From CAYNUJ01 sp964573255 (GTDB taxonomy: Bacteria > Bacteroidota > Ignavibacteria > Ignavibacteriales > Melioribacteraceae): a DNA stretch of 64,000 nt. A program made the translations under genes and the position numbers. Below the pieces are notes generated by a model. It worked only from the letters and a program-made list of their open reading frames with translations, was not told where the DNA came from and ran no database searches. Below are positions 27,057 through 35,996 of the stretch, piece after piece. Numbering within the stretch: position 1 is the stretch's first letter; each line of letters opens with the position of its first letter. Where the stretch lies: the NCBI GenBank assembly GCA_964573255.1, contig CAZNJB010000014.1, positions 1 to 64,000 of the forward strand, written 5' to 3'.

Positions 27057-29177
27057 ATGGGTATAAAAATGAATAAGCTTAAAGATTATTTCAATAACCT
27101 AAAATTTGTTAGAAAACTTCAATTCGGTTTTCTTTGTATTGGATTGATTGCAACAATAATCGTTGTAAATGATTTTGTTCAAATCAAAGGATTTGAGGCA
27201 ACAAAAGATGCAATTTTCAACGATTATGTTAAACCCAAGAGTCGTATAGATAATCTTTATTCGGAATTCCAAAAGATACAATTTACAATGTTGAAGTTAT
27301 CTATGGAGGATTTCGCTGATAAGTTCAACGATAATTATGAATCTTATCAAGAACGTAAAAACTATTTCGACAATACTTTAGAGCAGTTGAAAGTAGACCT
27401 CGAAAAATTGGGTTTAACCGAAAAAGTGGAAGAAGTTCAAACTGCATGGAATAATTACAAGAGCTTAGTTGCTGATGGAATAATAAGTGCCGCATCTACG
27501 AAGAATTATGAATATGCTGCGGTTATTACTACAAGTGTAGGCGAAGAAGTTGGACAAACTATGATTGGTACGTTCGATGGAATTATCAGCGAATTGGACA
27601 AAAAAGCAGATGAACTTGATGCCAGTGTTTCCGAATCTGTTAATAATTCTATTGTTTGGATAATTATAGGAATGGCTTTAGGTCTTGGTGTATTTTTGAT
27701 TGCGTCATTGTTTATTGCTCCGGCAATTACAAAACCAATTAATAAGATGATGGACGTCATTCGTGAATTTTCCTTAGGCAATTATGATGTCCATCTTGAA
27801 ATTAATACAAAAGATGAATTTGGTGAGTTGGCAAATTCTCTCCGACAATTAAGAGCGGCTCAGAAAGAGAAAATTGAAGCTGCAGAAAGAATTGCCCGTG
27901 GCGAAATACAAAAGGTTGAACCAGCATCGGATAAAGATGCACTTGCACATGCATTTAACCGCGAAGTTGAGATATTCCAAGAATTGATGTTTGAGGCGGA
28001 TAAACTTATAAAAGCCAACCAGTATGGGAATTTGCAGATGCGTGGAAATACATCTCGATTTGAAGGTGGTTGGAGAAGTTTTATAGAAGGGATCAATTCT
28101 ATTCTTGAAGCCATTGTTAATCCAATCAACGAAGCTAGTAGGGTGTTAAATTTACTTGCCGGTGGCGACTTGAGTGTTAGAATGGAAGGAGAATATAAAG
28201 GTGATTATGCAAAAATAAAAGAAGACGTTAATAAATTAGCAGATTCTCTCAATACCGCGATAGGAAATGTGGCACAAAATGCTGAATCTCTGGCAATTGC
28301 AGCTTCTGAAATATCTTCCAGTACAGAAGAACTTGCTGCTGGAGCAGATGAGCAGAATATTCAAGTTAACGATATTGTCACGTCAATGGATGAAATGTCG
28401 AAAACTATTATGGATAGCACTCAACATGCTACAACCGTAGCTCAATCTGCTCAAGAAGCAGGTAGAAAAGCACGCGAAGGAGGCAAAATTGTAAATGAAA
28501 CCGTCGAAGGTATGATTCGCATTGCCGAAATAGTTATGAAATCTGCCGAAACCATTAAAGCTTTAGGTAGAAGCAGCCATGAAATAGGCGAAATTGTTAA
28601 AGTTATTAACGATATTGCCGAACAAACCAATCTGCTTGCCTTAAATGCTGCTATTGAAGCAGCACGTGCAGGGGAGCAGGGACGCGGTTTTGCCGTTGTT
28701 GCCGACGAAGTTAGAAAGTTGGCAGAAAAAACTACGAAAGCAACAAAAGAAATTGAAGCGATGATAAAAAATATTCAATTGGATACTAAAGATGCCGTAG
28801 ATTCGATTGAAGAGGGTACAAAAGAAGTTGAGAAAGGAAAAGACCTGGCTTGTAAGGCTGGTAAATCCCTCGACGAGATCATCGAAGATGTTGAAAAAGT
28901 TGCTGAAGTAATTAATTATCTTGCTACTGCAAGTGAGCAGCAGAGCACCACAAGTGAATTGATTACCAAGAATATCGAAAATATCAGTAATGTTTCTACA
29001 CAAGCAGCTGAGGGAACACGCCGTATCAGTCAAGCGGCTGAAGATCTATACAGACTCACTGAAAGCTTACGTGAGGTAATAAATTATTTCAAACTGCGTG
29101 AACAGAATTCCGTTGATCAAAAGTTAGGTAGTTCATCCGAATTTTATATCGGAAATAACGGGAAAGTACATTACTAA
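27057..29177 (+). CDS. Methyl-accepting chemotaxis protein
   Basis: 706-residue transmembrane receptor. TM1 at about 22-40; a four-helix-bundle-type periplasmic sensor of about 155 residues; TM2 at about 199-222; HAMP (223-275) and a second HAMP-like helical region (about 280-400); then the cytoplasmic signalling hairpin with tip IAEQTNLLALNAAIEAARAG (about 520-540). Methylation-helix segments flank the tip. No NWETF-type CheR tether at the C-terminus. The start may be the ATG at 27069 instead, giving MNKLKDYFNNL; neither has a strong Shine-Dalgarno. It is followed by a long terminator. Signals to CheA; ligand unknown. Confidence 0.93.
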   Translation: MGIKMNKLKDYFNNLKFVRKLQFGFLCIGLIATIIVVNDFVQIKGFEATKDAIFNDYVKPKSRIDNLYSEFQKIQFTMLKLSMEDFADKFNDNYESYQERKNYFDNTLEQLKVDLEKLGLTEKVEEVQTAWNNYKSLVADGIISAASTKNYEYAAVITTSVGEEVGQTMIGTFDGIISELDKKADELDASVSESVNNSIVWIIIGMALGLGVFLIASLFIAPAITKPINKMMDVIREFSLGNYDVHLEINTKDEFGELANSLRQLRAAQKEKIEAAERIARGEIQKVEPASDKDALAHAFNREVEIFQELMFEADKLIKANQYGNLQMRGNTSRFEGGWRSFIEGINSILEAIVNPINEASRVLNLLAGGDLSVRMEGEYKGDYAKIKEDVNKLADSLNTAIGNVAQNAESLAIAASEISSSTEELAAGADEQNIQVNDIVTSMDEMSKTIMDSTQHATTVAQSAQEAGRKAREGGKIVNETVEGMIRIAEIVMKSAETIKALGRSSHEIGEIVKVINDIAEQTNLLALNAAIEAARAGEQGRGFAVVADEVRKLAEKTTKATKEIEAMIKNIQLDTKDAVDSIEEGTKEVEKGKDLACKAGKSLDEIIEDVEKVAEVINYLATASEQQSTTSELITKNIENISNVSTQAAEGTRRISQAAEDLYRLTESLREVINYFKLREQNSVDQKLGSSSEFYIGNNGKVHY

Positions 29178-29185
29178 GAAACGTT

Positions 29186-29223
29186 AAATAAGAAGTTGGC
29201 TAAAATTAGCCAACTTCTTATTT
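29186..29223 (+). terminator. Terminator after the chemoreceptor gene
   Basis: A perfect inverted repeat of about 17-18 bp (left arm AAATAAGAAGTTGGCTAA, right arm its complement, two central bases) followed by TTTGTAATT. It overlaps two TTAGCCAA motif copies (29196-29203 inverted, 29206-29213 direct). Confidence 0.85.
29196..29213. promoter_or_regulatory. Inverted pair of TTAGCCAA motifs in the terminator stem
   Basis: TTGGCTAA-AA-TTAGCCAA. The distal end is 51 bases upstream of the -24 element at 29264, the spacing seen at other sigma-54-like sites. It would be a dimeric activator site as DNA and a terminator stem as RNA. Confidence 0.5.
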
Positions 29224-29263
29224 GTAATTATGCGAATTTAAGTGTTTTTTCTCATTTGTGATG

Positions 29264-29279
29264 TGGCACTTTCTTTGAG
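29264..29279 (+). promoter_or_regulatory. Sigma-54 promoter of the che operon
   Basis: TGGCAC-TTTCT-TTGAG: perfect -24, TTG of -12 in register, C replaced by A. Predicted start near 29290, 44 bases before the ATG chosen for the HEAT protein. Confidence 0.77.
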
Positions 29280-29333
29280 ATTTTTTACATAATGAGATAA
29301 CTAGTGAAAAAGGCAAATATTTCGGAGGAGTTT

Positions 29334-30665
29334 ATGCTTGAAATTTTCGCGAACACAGATACAGAATCAATGAATGAAAAAGAGGCGGAAGAATTTTGCA
29401 GGTTAATTGAGGAGAAAAATAAAGCCATTATAAATCAATTTAGTTTTATGATTTCAAATACTCAGAATGTAAACTTAGCAAGGGCATTAGTTAAGTATGT
29501 TTCTTCCGAAGATATATCTGTTAGAAATCTCGCTGGTGAAATACTTATAAATATGGGTGCTTTAGCAGTTGAGCCTTTAATTGAAGAATTGAAAGACGGT
29601 GATAAACATAAAAAGAAATTTATTATTGACGTTCTCGGATTAATAGGTGACAAGCGCGCAAGTGAGCAGATATTAAATGTTATGAAGAAAGCTGACGATG
29701 AAAATGTAGTTTTGGCTTGTATTGAAGCGCTTGGCAATTTGCAAGAAGAAAAGGCTGTAGCTCAATTGATAAGATTATATTCCGTAAATGAACTTTATAT
29801 CCCAAGTATTATCGAATCATTGGGGAAAATTGGTTCAGATTCTGCTGTGGATTTTATTATATCTTCGTATGATACGGATGATGAATTAATTAAATATTCG
29901 ATAGTTGAATCACTCGGAAACATCGGAAATCCTCAATCGTTTTATTTCTTGCTTGGTGAATTAAAGAAGGTTGAAGGACCGATTGCTTGGGCTGCCGTGG
30001 AGTCGATTTATAAATTATCTCAGAAATTTAATCTCGAAGTTCCTTTCGATGAGAGTTTTAAAAATAAAGTACTCAATACTCTATACGAGGCCGATGCCAA
30101 CTTTAAAAAGGCCGCTCTTTTTCTTGTAATATCTTATGATGACCCCGAAATATTTGATGCTTATTTAAGTGTTCTCGGCATTGATTACGAATTGGATGAT
30201 ATTATAAAAGAAAAACTAAGAAATAATATTCCATCTACGATAAAAGGAATTGAGAAGAGATTAGAACAAAAATCTGAGAACCTTTCATCACTCTTAGCTT
30301 TGCTGGAAGAAATGTGTGAGTACGAAGGTGTAGATTTTAAAGATTATTTATCCGGAGTGGAGCTACAATCTTTCTTAGATTCCTTAGCCGGTGCATTGGA
30401 ACTGCCACAGGAAGAAGTTAGAAAATCGGCGATGAATTTATTATTTAAAATATCACCGGAATCTGCTCTCCTCTTTCTGGATAAAATGCTAAACGATGAT
30501 AATCTATGGAACCAGCTTTTTGTTTTAGACTTATTAGAAAACTTTTCTTTAGGTCCCGACGTTATTTCAATATTGGAAGAAATCAGTGAAAAATCTGATG
30601 ATATGATTAAAGAGAGGATTGCAGAATTAGTGGAATGCAATAAAAACCAATTAAGTGCACAATAA
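29334..30665 (+). CDS. HEAT-repeat protein heading the chemotaxis operon
   Basis: About 444 residues of helical HEAT/PBS-type repeats, e.g. EDISVRNLAGEILINMGA, FIIDVLGLIGDKRASEQIL, VVLACIEALGNLQEEKAVAQ and YSIVESLGNIGNPQSFYFL, continuing more loosely to the C-terminus. No catalytic motif or membrane segment. The ATG at 29334 is chosen over a GTG at 29304 because GGAGG lies 5 bases before it and the GTG has no Shine-Dalgarno. It slightly overlaps the cheR region and is first in the che transcript. HEAT repeats bind proteins, so a scaffold or adaptor for Che proteins is plausible. Function not known. Confidence 0.85.
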   Translation: MLEIFANTDTESMNEKEAEEFCRLIEEKNKAIINQFSFMISNTQNVNLARALVKYVSSEDISVRNLAGEILINMGALAVEPLIEELKDGDKHKKKFIIDVLGLIGDKRASEQILNVMKKADDENVVLACIEALGNLQEEKAVAQLIRLYSVNELYIPSIIESLGKIGSDSAVDFIISSYDTDDELIKYSIVESLGNIGNPQSFYFLLGELKKVEGPIAWAAVESIYKLSQKFNLEVPFDESFKNKVLNTLYEADANFKKAALFLVISYDDPEIFDAYLSVLGIDYELDDIIKEKLRNNIPSTIKGIEKRLEQKSENLSSLLALLEEMCEYEGVDFKDYLSGVELQSFLDSLAGALELPQEEVRKSAMNLLFKISPESALLFLDKMLNDDNLWNQLFVLDLLENFSLGPDVISILEEISEKSDDMIKERIAELVECNKNQLSAQ

Positions 30666-30678
30666 TAACGGAAATGAA

Positions 30679-31554
30679 ATGATTACCGCACAATCCAGTT
30701 TAAGCCAATTACAGCAAAGTAATTCTCTATCGATTGCAGAATTTCAGGAATGGAGAAAATATATTTATGATTTGACAGGCATCTATTTTCAGGATGGTAA
30801 AAAATATCTGTTAGAAAGTAGATTGCAGAGAAGAATCAAATTTCTAAAATTGAATAATTTTGAGGAATATTATAAATATCTCAGATACAATCCAGCCGGC
30901 AAAGACGAGATAAATTATCTGTTGAATGCAATTACAATCAACGAAACATTTTTCTTTAGGAACCAGCCGCAACTGGATGCATTGGTTAGCAAAATACTGC
31001 CTGAAATAATTCACAATAAAAAATTAAGAGGTCAAAGAAAAATCAGGATTTGGAGTGCGGCGTCTTCTTCGGGAGAAGAAGCATATTCTGCGGCAATGAT
31101 GATTCATGAATTAGTTAGGCCTATGCATCCTCAGATGGAATTTGAAATTGTCGGGACAGATATCAATAGTGCTGTCTTAGAAACGGCAAAATCTGGTATT
31201 TATAGGGAATATTCAATTCGAAATGCTCCGCGTCATTTTTTGAGAAAATATTTCAAACAAACGCCTCAAGGTTATGAACTGAACGACATTATAAAAAAAT
31301 ATGTCTCGTTCAAATTGCTTAATTTATATGACGATAGAGCGATGAAAATGATGTTCAATTTTGATGTAATATTTTGTGCAAATGTATTGATTTATTTTGA
31401 TACTCAATCAAAAATAAAGGTAGTTAATCATTTGTATAATGCTCTAAGTAAAGGTGGGTATCTGTTTATTGGATATTCAGAAACTTTGCACGGTATTTCA
31501 AAAGCTTTTAAAGTAATTAGTTTTCCTAAAACAGTAGGATACAAGAAGGAGTAG
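30679..31554 (+). CDS. cheR: Chemotaxis protein methyltransferase CheR
   Basis: Methylates receptor glutamates using SAM. About 291 residues. The N-terminal helical domain (IAEFQEWRKYIYDLTGIYF, LLESRLQRRIKFL) is followed by the catalytic domain with INETFFFRNQPQLDAL, the SAM-binding RIWSAASSSGEEAYSAAMM, VGTDINSAVLETA and DVIFCANVLIYFD. All hallmark motifs are present. The ATG at 30679 is preferred over a GTG at 30655 because GGAAA precedes it; the GTG start would overlap the HEAT gene by 11 bases. Confidence 0.95.
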   Translation: MITAQSSLSQLQQSNSLSIAEFQEWRKYIYDLTGIYFQDGKKYLLESRLQRRIKFLKLNNFEEYYKYLRYNPAGKDEINYLLNAITINETFFFRNQPQLDALVSKILPEIIHNKKLRGQRKIRIWSAASSSGEEAYSAAMMIHELVRPMHPQMEFEIVGTDINSAVLETAKSGIYREYSIRNAPRHFLRKYFKQTPQGYELNDIIKKYVSFKLLNLYDDRAMKMMFNFDVIFCANVLIYFDTQSKIKVVNHLYNALSKGGYLFIGYSETLHGISKAFKVISFPKTVGYKKE

Positions 31555-31561
31555 TGGAGAA

Positions 31562-31927
31562 ATGAAAAAAGTAATTTTAGTAGCTGATGACTCTCCAACA
31601 ATACGAAAATTTGTAACCATTGCATTAAAAATGAATGGTTATGAAATAATCTCTGCATCTGACGGTATGGAGGCACTCGAATTGTTGCCGCAAAAACCGG
31701 TTGATCTGGTTATCACAGATCTGAATATGCCTAATGTAGATGGTTTTGAACTAATTAGAGCAATTAGAGAGAACCATCAATACAAGGATGTTCCGATTAT
31801 TATTCTGAGTTCTTTAGATAAGAAAGATGATATAGATCGCGGACTGAAATACGGTGCCGATTCATATTTAATTAAGCCGTTTAACCAGAAAGTAGTATTG
31901 TATGAAATTTCAAAATATATAAATTAG
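31562..31927 (+). CDS. CheY-like response regulator (first)
   Basis: 121-residue stand-alone receiver domain: acidic pocket ADDS, phospho-acceptor Asp in LVITDLNMPNVDG, Thr/Ser switch in IILSSLD and conserved Lys in YLIKPF. Six bases after cheR and ten before a second CheY. The Ser-Ser after IIL replaces the typical Thr. Could be the motor-binding CheY, a phosphate sink, or an adaptation regulator; the second copy looks more like classical CheY. Confidence 0.88.
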   Translation: MKKVILVADDSPTIRKFVTIALKMNGYEIISASDGMEALELLPQKPVDLVITDLNMPNVDGFELIRAIRENHQYKDVPIIILSSLDKKDDIDRGLKYGADSYLIKPFNQKVVLYEISKYIN

Positions 31928-31937
31928 GAGATGCGAA

Positions 31938-32321
31938 ATGAACCTTAAATTCTTAGTTGTCGATGATTCGGCGACAATGCGCAGAATTGTAGGTAATTCC
32001 CTCAAAAACTTGGGATTCAATAATTTTATAGAAGCTGAAAACGGTCAGGATGCTATTGAAAAATTGCAGGGTAATCCTGATGTTAATTTTGTTATTACTG
32101 ACTGGAACATGCCTGTATTATCAGGTTTAGACCTAACTAAAACAATTCGTTCCAGTGAAAGATTTAAAAATTTACCGATTCTTATGGTTACAACCAGAGG
32201 TGTAAAAGATGATATTATTGAAGCCTTACAAGCAAAAGTTAATAATTACGTCATTAAACCTTTTACTCCTCAAATTTTAAAAGAAAAAATAGATCAAGTT
32301 TTAGCAGTAACATCGCAATAG
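31938..32321 (+). CDS. cheY: Chemotaxis response regulator CheY (second)
   Basis: 127-residue receiver. VVDDSATMRRIV at the N-terminus, FVITDWNMPVLSGLDL with the phospho-Asp, MVTTRG with the switch Thr, and YVIKPF with the conserved Lys: these match classical motor-binding CheY (DWNMP, VTT). AGGAG precedes the ATG. The cheZ phosphatase gene follows directly, supporting its identity as the motor signal. FliM at 49132 carries the N-terminal EIDSLL motif CheY-P binds. Confidence 0.93.
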   Translation: MNLKFLVVDDSATMRRIVGNSLKNLGFNNFIEAENGQDAIEKLQGNPDVNFVITDWNMPVLSGLDLTKTIRSSERFKNLPILMVTTRGVKDDIIEALQAKVNNYVIKPFTPQILKEKIDQVLAVTSQ

Positions 32322-32329
32322 AGGATATC

Positions 32330-33076
32330 ATGGATATAAAACCAAAAAATATGTCTGAACTCTTCGATAAACTGAATGATTTAAAAGCTGTTTTCATTTA
32401 TGGACAGAGAATTATTCCGATAATTCAAAGTCTGATAGATTTTATGAAGGAAACCGTACCTCTGCTGGAAAATATAAATCAGTCCATTGATCAGACTGCG
32501 CAGCAAATTCCAAAAGCTCAAAATCAAATTGATGACGTTACAAGTGCGACAGAATTGGCTACTACTCAGATACTAGATAGAGTTGATGAGATTACTAACG
32601 ATCTAACCAAAGCTGATTCTGAACTAAAGAATCTTCTTGAGAAATACCAAAAAAGGGATGCAAAAATTGACGAAATGATTAACAAACATCCCGAATTGGC
32701 AGATGAATTGTCGCAATTTAAAATGAATGGTTCTAAAGAATTGATTGAAAACCATATCAAAACCTTAAATAGAATTAACCAGAACACTTATAATATTTCC
32801 CTTTCTCTCCAAGTTCAGGATATTACTAGTCAGCAGCTTGCTGCGGTTAATCACCTTATAAATTCGGTTCAGTACAGATTAGCATCTTTAATTCACGATA
32901 TTGATGATACCGAGATCAAAAATATTGAATCGAATTTAAGTACGGAAGTTACATTCGATGAAGGTGCCAGTTTTACCAAAGATACAAATAATCAAAATCT
33001 TGCGGATCAAATGTTCGATTCGCAACTGAAAGAAAAAGCAAGTCAAGATGAAATAGATAAATTATTTTCGAGTTAA
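32330..33076 (+). CDS. cheZ: CheY-P phosphatase CheZ
   Basis: 248 residues, long helical (coiled-coil) protein. The catalytic signature LQVQDITSQQL holds D164 and Q168 with the D-x3-Q spacing of CheZ Asp143/Gln147. The C-terminus ends QDEIDKLFSS, like the CheZ C-terminal CheY-docking helix. Placed between cheY and cheA. CheZ is best known from Beta/Gammaproteobacteria but divergent forms occur elsewhere; the motif supports function. Confidence 0.87.
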   Translation: MDIKPKNMSELFDKLNDLKAVFIYGQRIIPIIQSLIDFMKETVPLLENINQSIDQTAQQIPKAQNQIDDVTSATELATTQILDRVDEITNDLTKADSELKNLLEKYQKRDAKIDEMINKHPELADELSQFKMNGSKELIENHIKTLNRINQNTYNISLSLQVQDITSQQLAAVNHLINSVQYRLASLIHDIDDTEIKNIESNLSTEVTFDEGASFTKDTNNQNLADQMFDSQLKEKASQDEIDKLFSS

Positions 33077-33078
33077 TT

Positions 33079-34965
33079 ATGAGTGACGATGTAAAATATG
33101 CTCTTCTCCGAGATCCGGAGATGAAAGAAATTGTTGAAAGTTTTCTCGAAGAATCCAAAGAAATCTTGGAGAACCTTAACTCAGATTTGATTGATTTGGA
33201 AAATGCTCCCAAAGATGAAGACTTATTGAATAAAATATTCAGAAGTTTTCATACCTTAAAAGGTACTTCGGGATTTTTAGGATTAGAGAAAACCACTTTA
33301 GTAACACATAGATGCGAAGACATTCTGAATAAACTTCGCAAAGGACAAGCGGAACTGAATTCCGATTTAATGGATGTCATCCTTGCCGGTTACGATAAAA
33401 TATCGGCTCTCTTGGTTACTATAGAAAATAATCTTAACGAAGATGTAGAAATTGATGAAGTAGTTCAAAAACTTGAAGCTACTATTCAAAGATTGGAAGG
33501 CGGAGAGAAGCCTGCAGAAGCAGATAAACCTTCTCAGAGTGAAGAACCAAAAGCTAAAGAAAAGAAAAAACGCGGTAGACCTAAAAAGAAAAAAGTAGAA
33601 GTTCAACAAGCAGAATCAGAGAGTATTAATCCTTTGGATATTGAGCCTGCAGAAGAAATTCAATTAGAGCAAAGCTCTGATACAAAAGAAAATGAAAAAG
33701 TAGATGATGATAGCGATACTTCAAAAGCCGATCAGATAGTCAATAAAAGCCTTTCACGAAGCGGCAAAGGAGAAACCAGTATTCGCGTTGATGTAAAAAG
33801 GCTGGATGATTTATTGAATATTGTATCGGAACTAGTTCTGGGCAGAAATCAATTGCAGCAAGTAAATGAAAAAATAGCCCAGGAAATGGAAGGTAGTGAT
33901 GTTGCACGTGCACTCGGAGAAGCAGCGAAACAAATTGATCTTATGACTAATGAATTGCAGTTAGTCGTAATGAAAACCAGAATGGTAAAGATTGGCAAAG
34001 TATTCAATAAATTCCCTCGGTTGGTAAGAGATTTATCGAGAGAAACTGGAAAGAATGTAGATTTGATAATTCATGGTGAAGACACAGAACTCGATAAGAC
34101 TCTAATCGAGGAAATTAATGATCCACTTGTACACTTGGTAAGAAATTCTATTGATCATGGTATCGAATCACCTGAAGAAAGAAAAGCTAAAGGCAAGAAG
34201 GAAACCGGTACGATTAAATTAGAAGCTTATCCGGAAGGGAATAATATTGTTATCTCAATTTCGGACGACGGTAAGGGAATTGACCCGGAATTTATTAAAG
34301 AAAAAGCAATTGCAAAGGGCTTGATTACAAAAGAAAAAGCTGAAGAATTGAACAAACAAGAAATATTTAATCTGATATTTCTTCCCGGATTCTCTACAGC
34401 AGCAAAAGTAACGAATATTTCCGGTCGTGGCGTTGGAATGGATGTTGTTAAAACAAATGTAAAACGCCTTAGAGGTATTATCAATATAGATTCTACTGTT
34501 GGTGAAGGAACTACAATTACTATTAAATTGCCTCTTACTCTGGCAATAATCTCCGGAATGGTTGTTCGTGTTAATGAGGAATTCTATATCATTCCTCTCA
34601 GCAATATTTTAGAGGTTGTTAGAATTCATGTTGAAGATATTTATAGTATAAAAGGAAAAGAAGTAATTAAGGTTCGGGATGATGTTATTCCATTAGTGAA
34701 TATTCAGGAACTACTCTATAAAAATTGTAAGGAGAGTGAGAATGTTTGGCAATACGTAATTATAGTTGGTATTGCAGAAAATAAATATGGTATAAAAGTT
34801 GATGAAACCATTGGACAAAAAGAGATTGTGATAAAATCTCTTGGTCAGTATCTCGGAAAGGTTCCAGGTATTGCGGGGTCAACTATTATGGGAGATGGTT
34901 CTGTAGTAATGATTATTGATTTAGCGGAAATTCTTAATTCTATTTTAGAAAATGTTGATGGATAA
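33079..34965 (+). CDS. cheA: Chemotaxis histidine kinase CheA
   Basis: 628 residues. P1/HPt domain with phospho-accepting H58 in FHTLKGTSGFLG; a charged linker (about 145-230) with no clear P2 CheY-binding domain but an AT-hook-like RGRPKKKK at 165-172; dimerisation P3 (IRVDVKRLDDLLNIVSELV); ATPase P4 with N-box LVHLVRNSIDHGIE, G1 DDGKGID, F-box LPGFST and G2 GRGVGMDVV; P5 CheW-like domain to the end. Three bases after cheZ, and its end overlaps cheB by 14 bases. No cheW gene is present in the window. Confidence 0.95.
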   Translation: MSDDVKYALLRDPEMKEIVESFLEESKEILENLNSDLIDLENAPKDEDLLNKIFRSFHTLKGTSGFLGLEKTTLVTHRCEDILNKLRKGQAELNSDLMDVILAGYDKISALLVTIENNLNEDVEIDEVVQKLEATIQRLEGGEKPAEADKPSQSEEPKAKEKKKRGRPKKKKVEVQQAESESINPLDIEPAEEIQLEQSSDTKENEKVDDDSDTSKADQIVNKSLSRSGKGETSIRVDVKRLDDLLNIVSELVLGRNQLQQVNEKIAQEMEGSDVARALGEAAKQIDLMTNELQLVVMKTRMVKIGKVFNKFPRLVRDLSRETGKNVDLIIHGEDTELDKTLIEEINDPLVHLVRNSIDHGIESPEERKAKGKKETGTIKLEAYPEGNNIVISISDDGKGIDPEFIKEKAIAKGLITKEKAEELNKQEIFNLIFLPGFSTAAKVTNISGRGVGMDVVKTNVKRLRGIINIDSTVGEGTTITIKLPLTLAIISGMVVRVNEEFYIIPLSNILEVVRIHVEDIYSIKGKEVIKVRDDVIPLVNIQELLYKNCKESENVWQYVIIVGIAENKYGIKVDETIGQKEIVIKSLGQYLGKVPGIAGSTIMGDGSVVMIIDLAEILNSILENVDG

Positions 34966-35995
34966 AATAAAAATATTGATTGTTGATGATTCTGCATTTA
35001 TGAGGAAATCATTGGAGATAATGCTCTCGGATGAAGAATCATTTGAAATAGTTGGTAAAGCGCATGACGGTTTGGAAGGAGTGGAACTGGCGGCAAAATT
35101 AAAACCAGATATTATTACAATGGATATCGAAATGCCGAAAATGGATGGACTAACTGCCGTTAAGAAAATTATGGCAAAATGTCCTACCCAAATTATTATG
35201 CTCAGTTCTCTAACTACCGAAGGAGCAGAAGCAACTATTAAAGCATTAGAATATGGTGCAGTTGATTTTATCCCAAAAGAAATGTCGTTTGTCAGTGTTA
35301 ATATTACTGCAATTAAAGATGATCTTATCCATAAGATTAAAAATTTTACAAGAAAAAAGAGATTATTAAATAGGCTGAATAAAAGAACCCAGAGGTTAAA
35401 GACCACCATCACTCAGCCTTTGAATCATAAAGTTTCTGCCATTGCTCTTGGAATATCAACCGGCGGGCCTTTATCGCTTCAAAAAATCGTTCCTCATTTA
35501 AATAAGAATATTCATGCGCCTATTTTTATTGTTCAGCATATGCCTCCTAATTTTACTAATTCACTTGCTCGCAGATTAGATCAATTATGTCCGCTGCCTG
35601 TAAAAGAAGCGGAAGACGGCGATAAAGTGGAAAGTGGTCATATTTATATTGCTCCGGGGGGCAAACATATGAAAATAACTAAAAACGGTTTCGGTCCCAA
35701 AATAGTTATTTCGGATATTCCTGTTGGCACTCTACACAAACCTTCGGTCGATGTGATGATAGATTCCGTATCGGATTATTACAAGAGAAATTTACTATGT
35801 GTAATTATGACCGGAATGGGAAAAGACGGTTTGGAAGGAGTGAGAAAGGCTAAGAAATATGGCGCCTATTGTTTAGCTCAAGATGAATCCACTTCCGTTA
35901 TTTACGGTATGCCAAGAGCGATTGTTGATAATTCATTAGCAGATAAAATTTTACCTTTAGAAAGAATTCCAAAATTTATTAACGAGGTATCTTAA
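34952..35995 (+). CDS. cheB: Protein-glutamate methylesterase CheB
   Basis: 347 residues. Receiver domain (about 5-125) with phospho-Asp58 in ITMDIEMPKMDG, a basic linker, then the methylesterase with catalytic S169 (GISTGGPLSL), H196 (VQHMPPNF) and D292 (MTGMGKDGLEG). Removes methyl groups and deamidates receptor glutamines, opposing CheR. The start overlaps cheA, so an alternative ATG six bases in is possible. Complete and probably functional. Confidence 0.95.
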   Translation: MLMDKIKILIVDDSAFMRKSLEIMLSDEESFEIVGKAHDGLEGVELAAKLKPDIITMDIEMPKMDGLTAVKKIMAKCPTQIIMLSSLTTEGAEATIKALEYGAVDFIPKEMSFVSVNITAIKDDLIHKIKNFTRKKRLLNRLNKRTQRLKTTITQPLNHKVSAIALGISTGGPLSLQKIVPHLNKNIHAPIFIVQHMPPNFTNSLARRLDQLCPLPVKEAEDGDKVESGHIYIAPGGKHMKITKNGFGPKIVISDIPVGTLHKPSVDVMIDSVSDYYKRNLLCVIMTGMGKDGLEGVRKAKKYGAYCLAQDESTSVIYGMPRAIVDNSLADKILPLERIPKFINEVS

Positions 35996-35996
35996 A

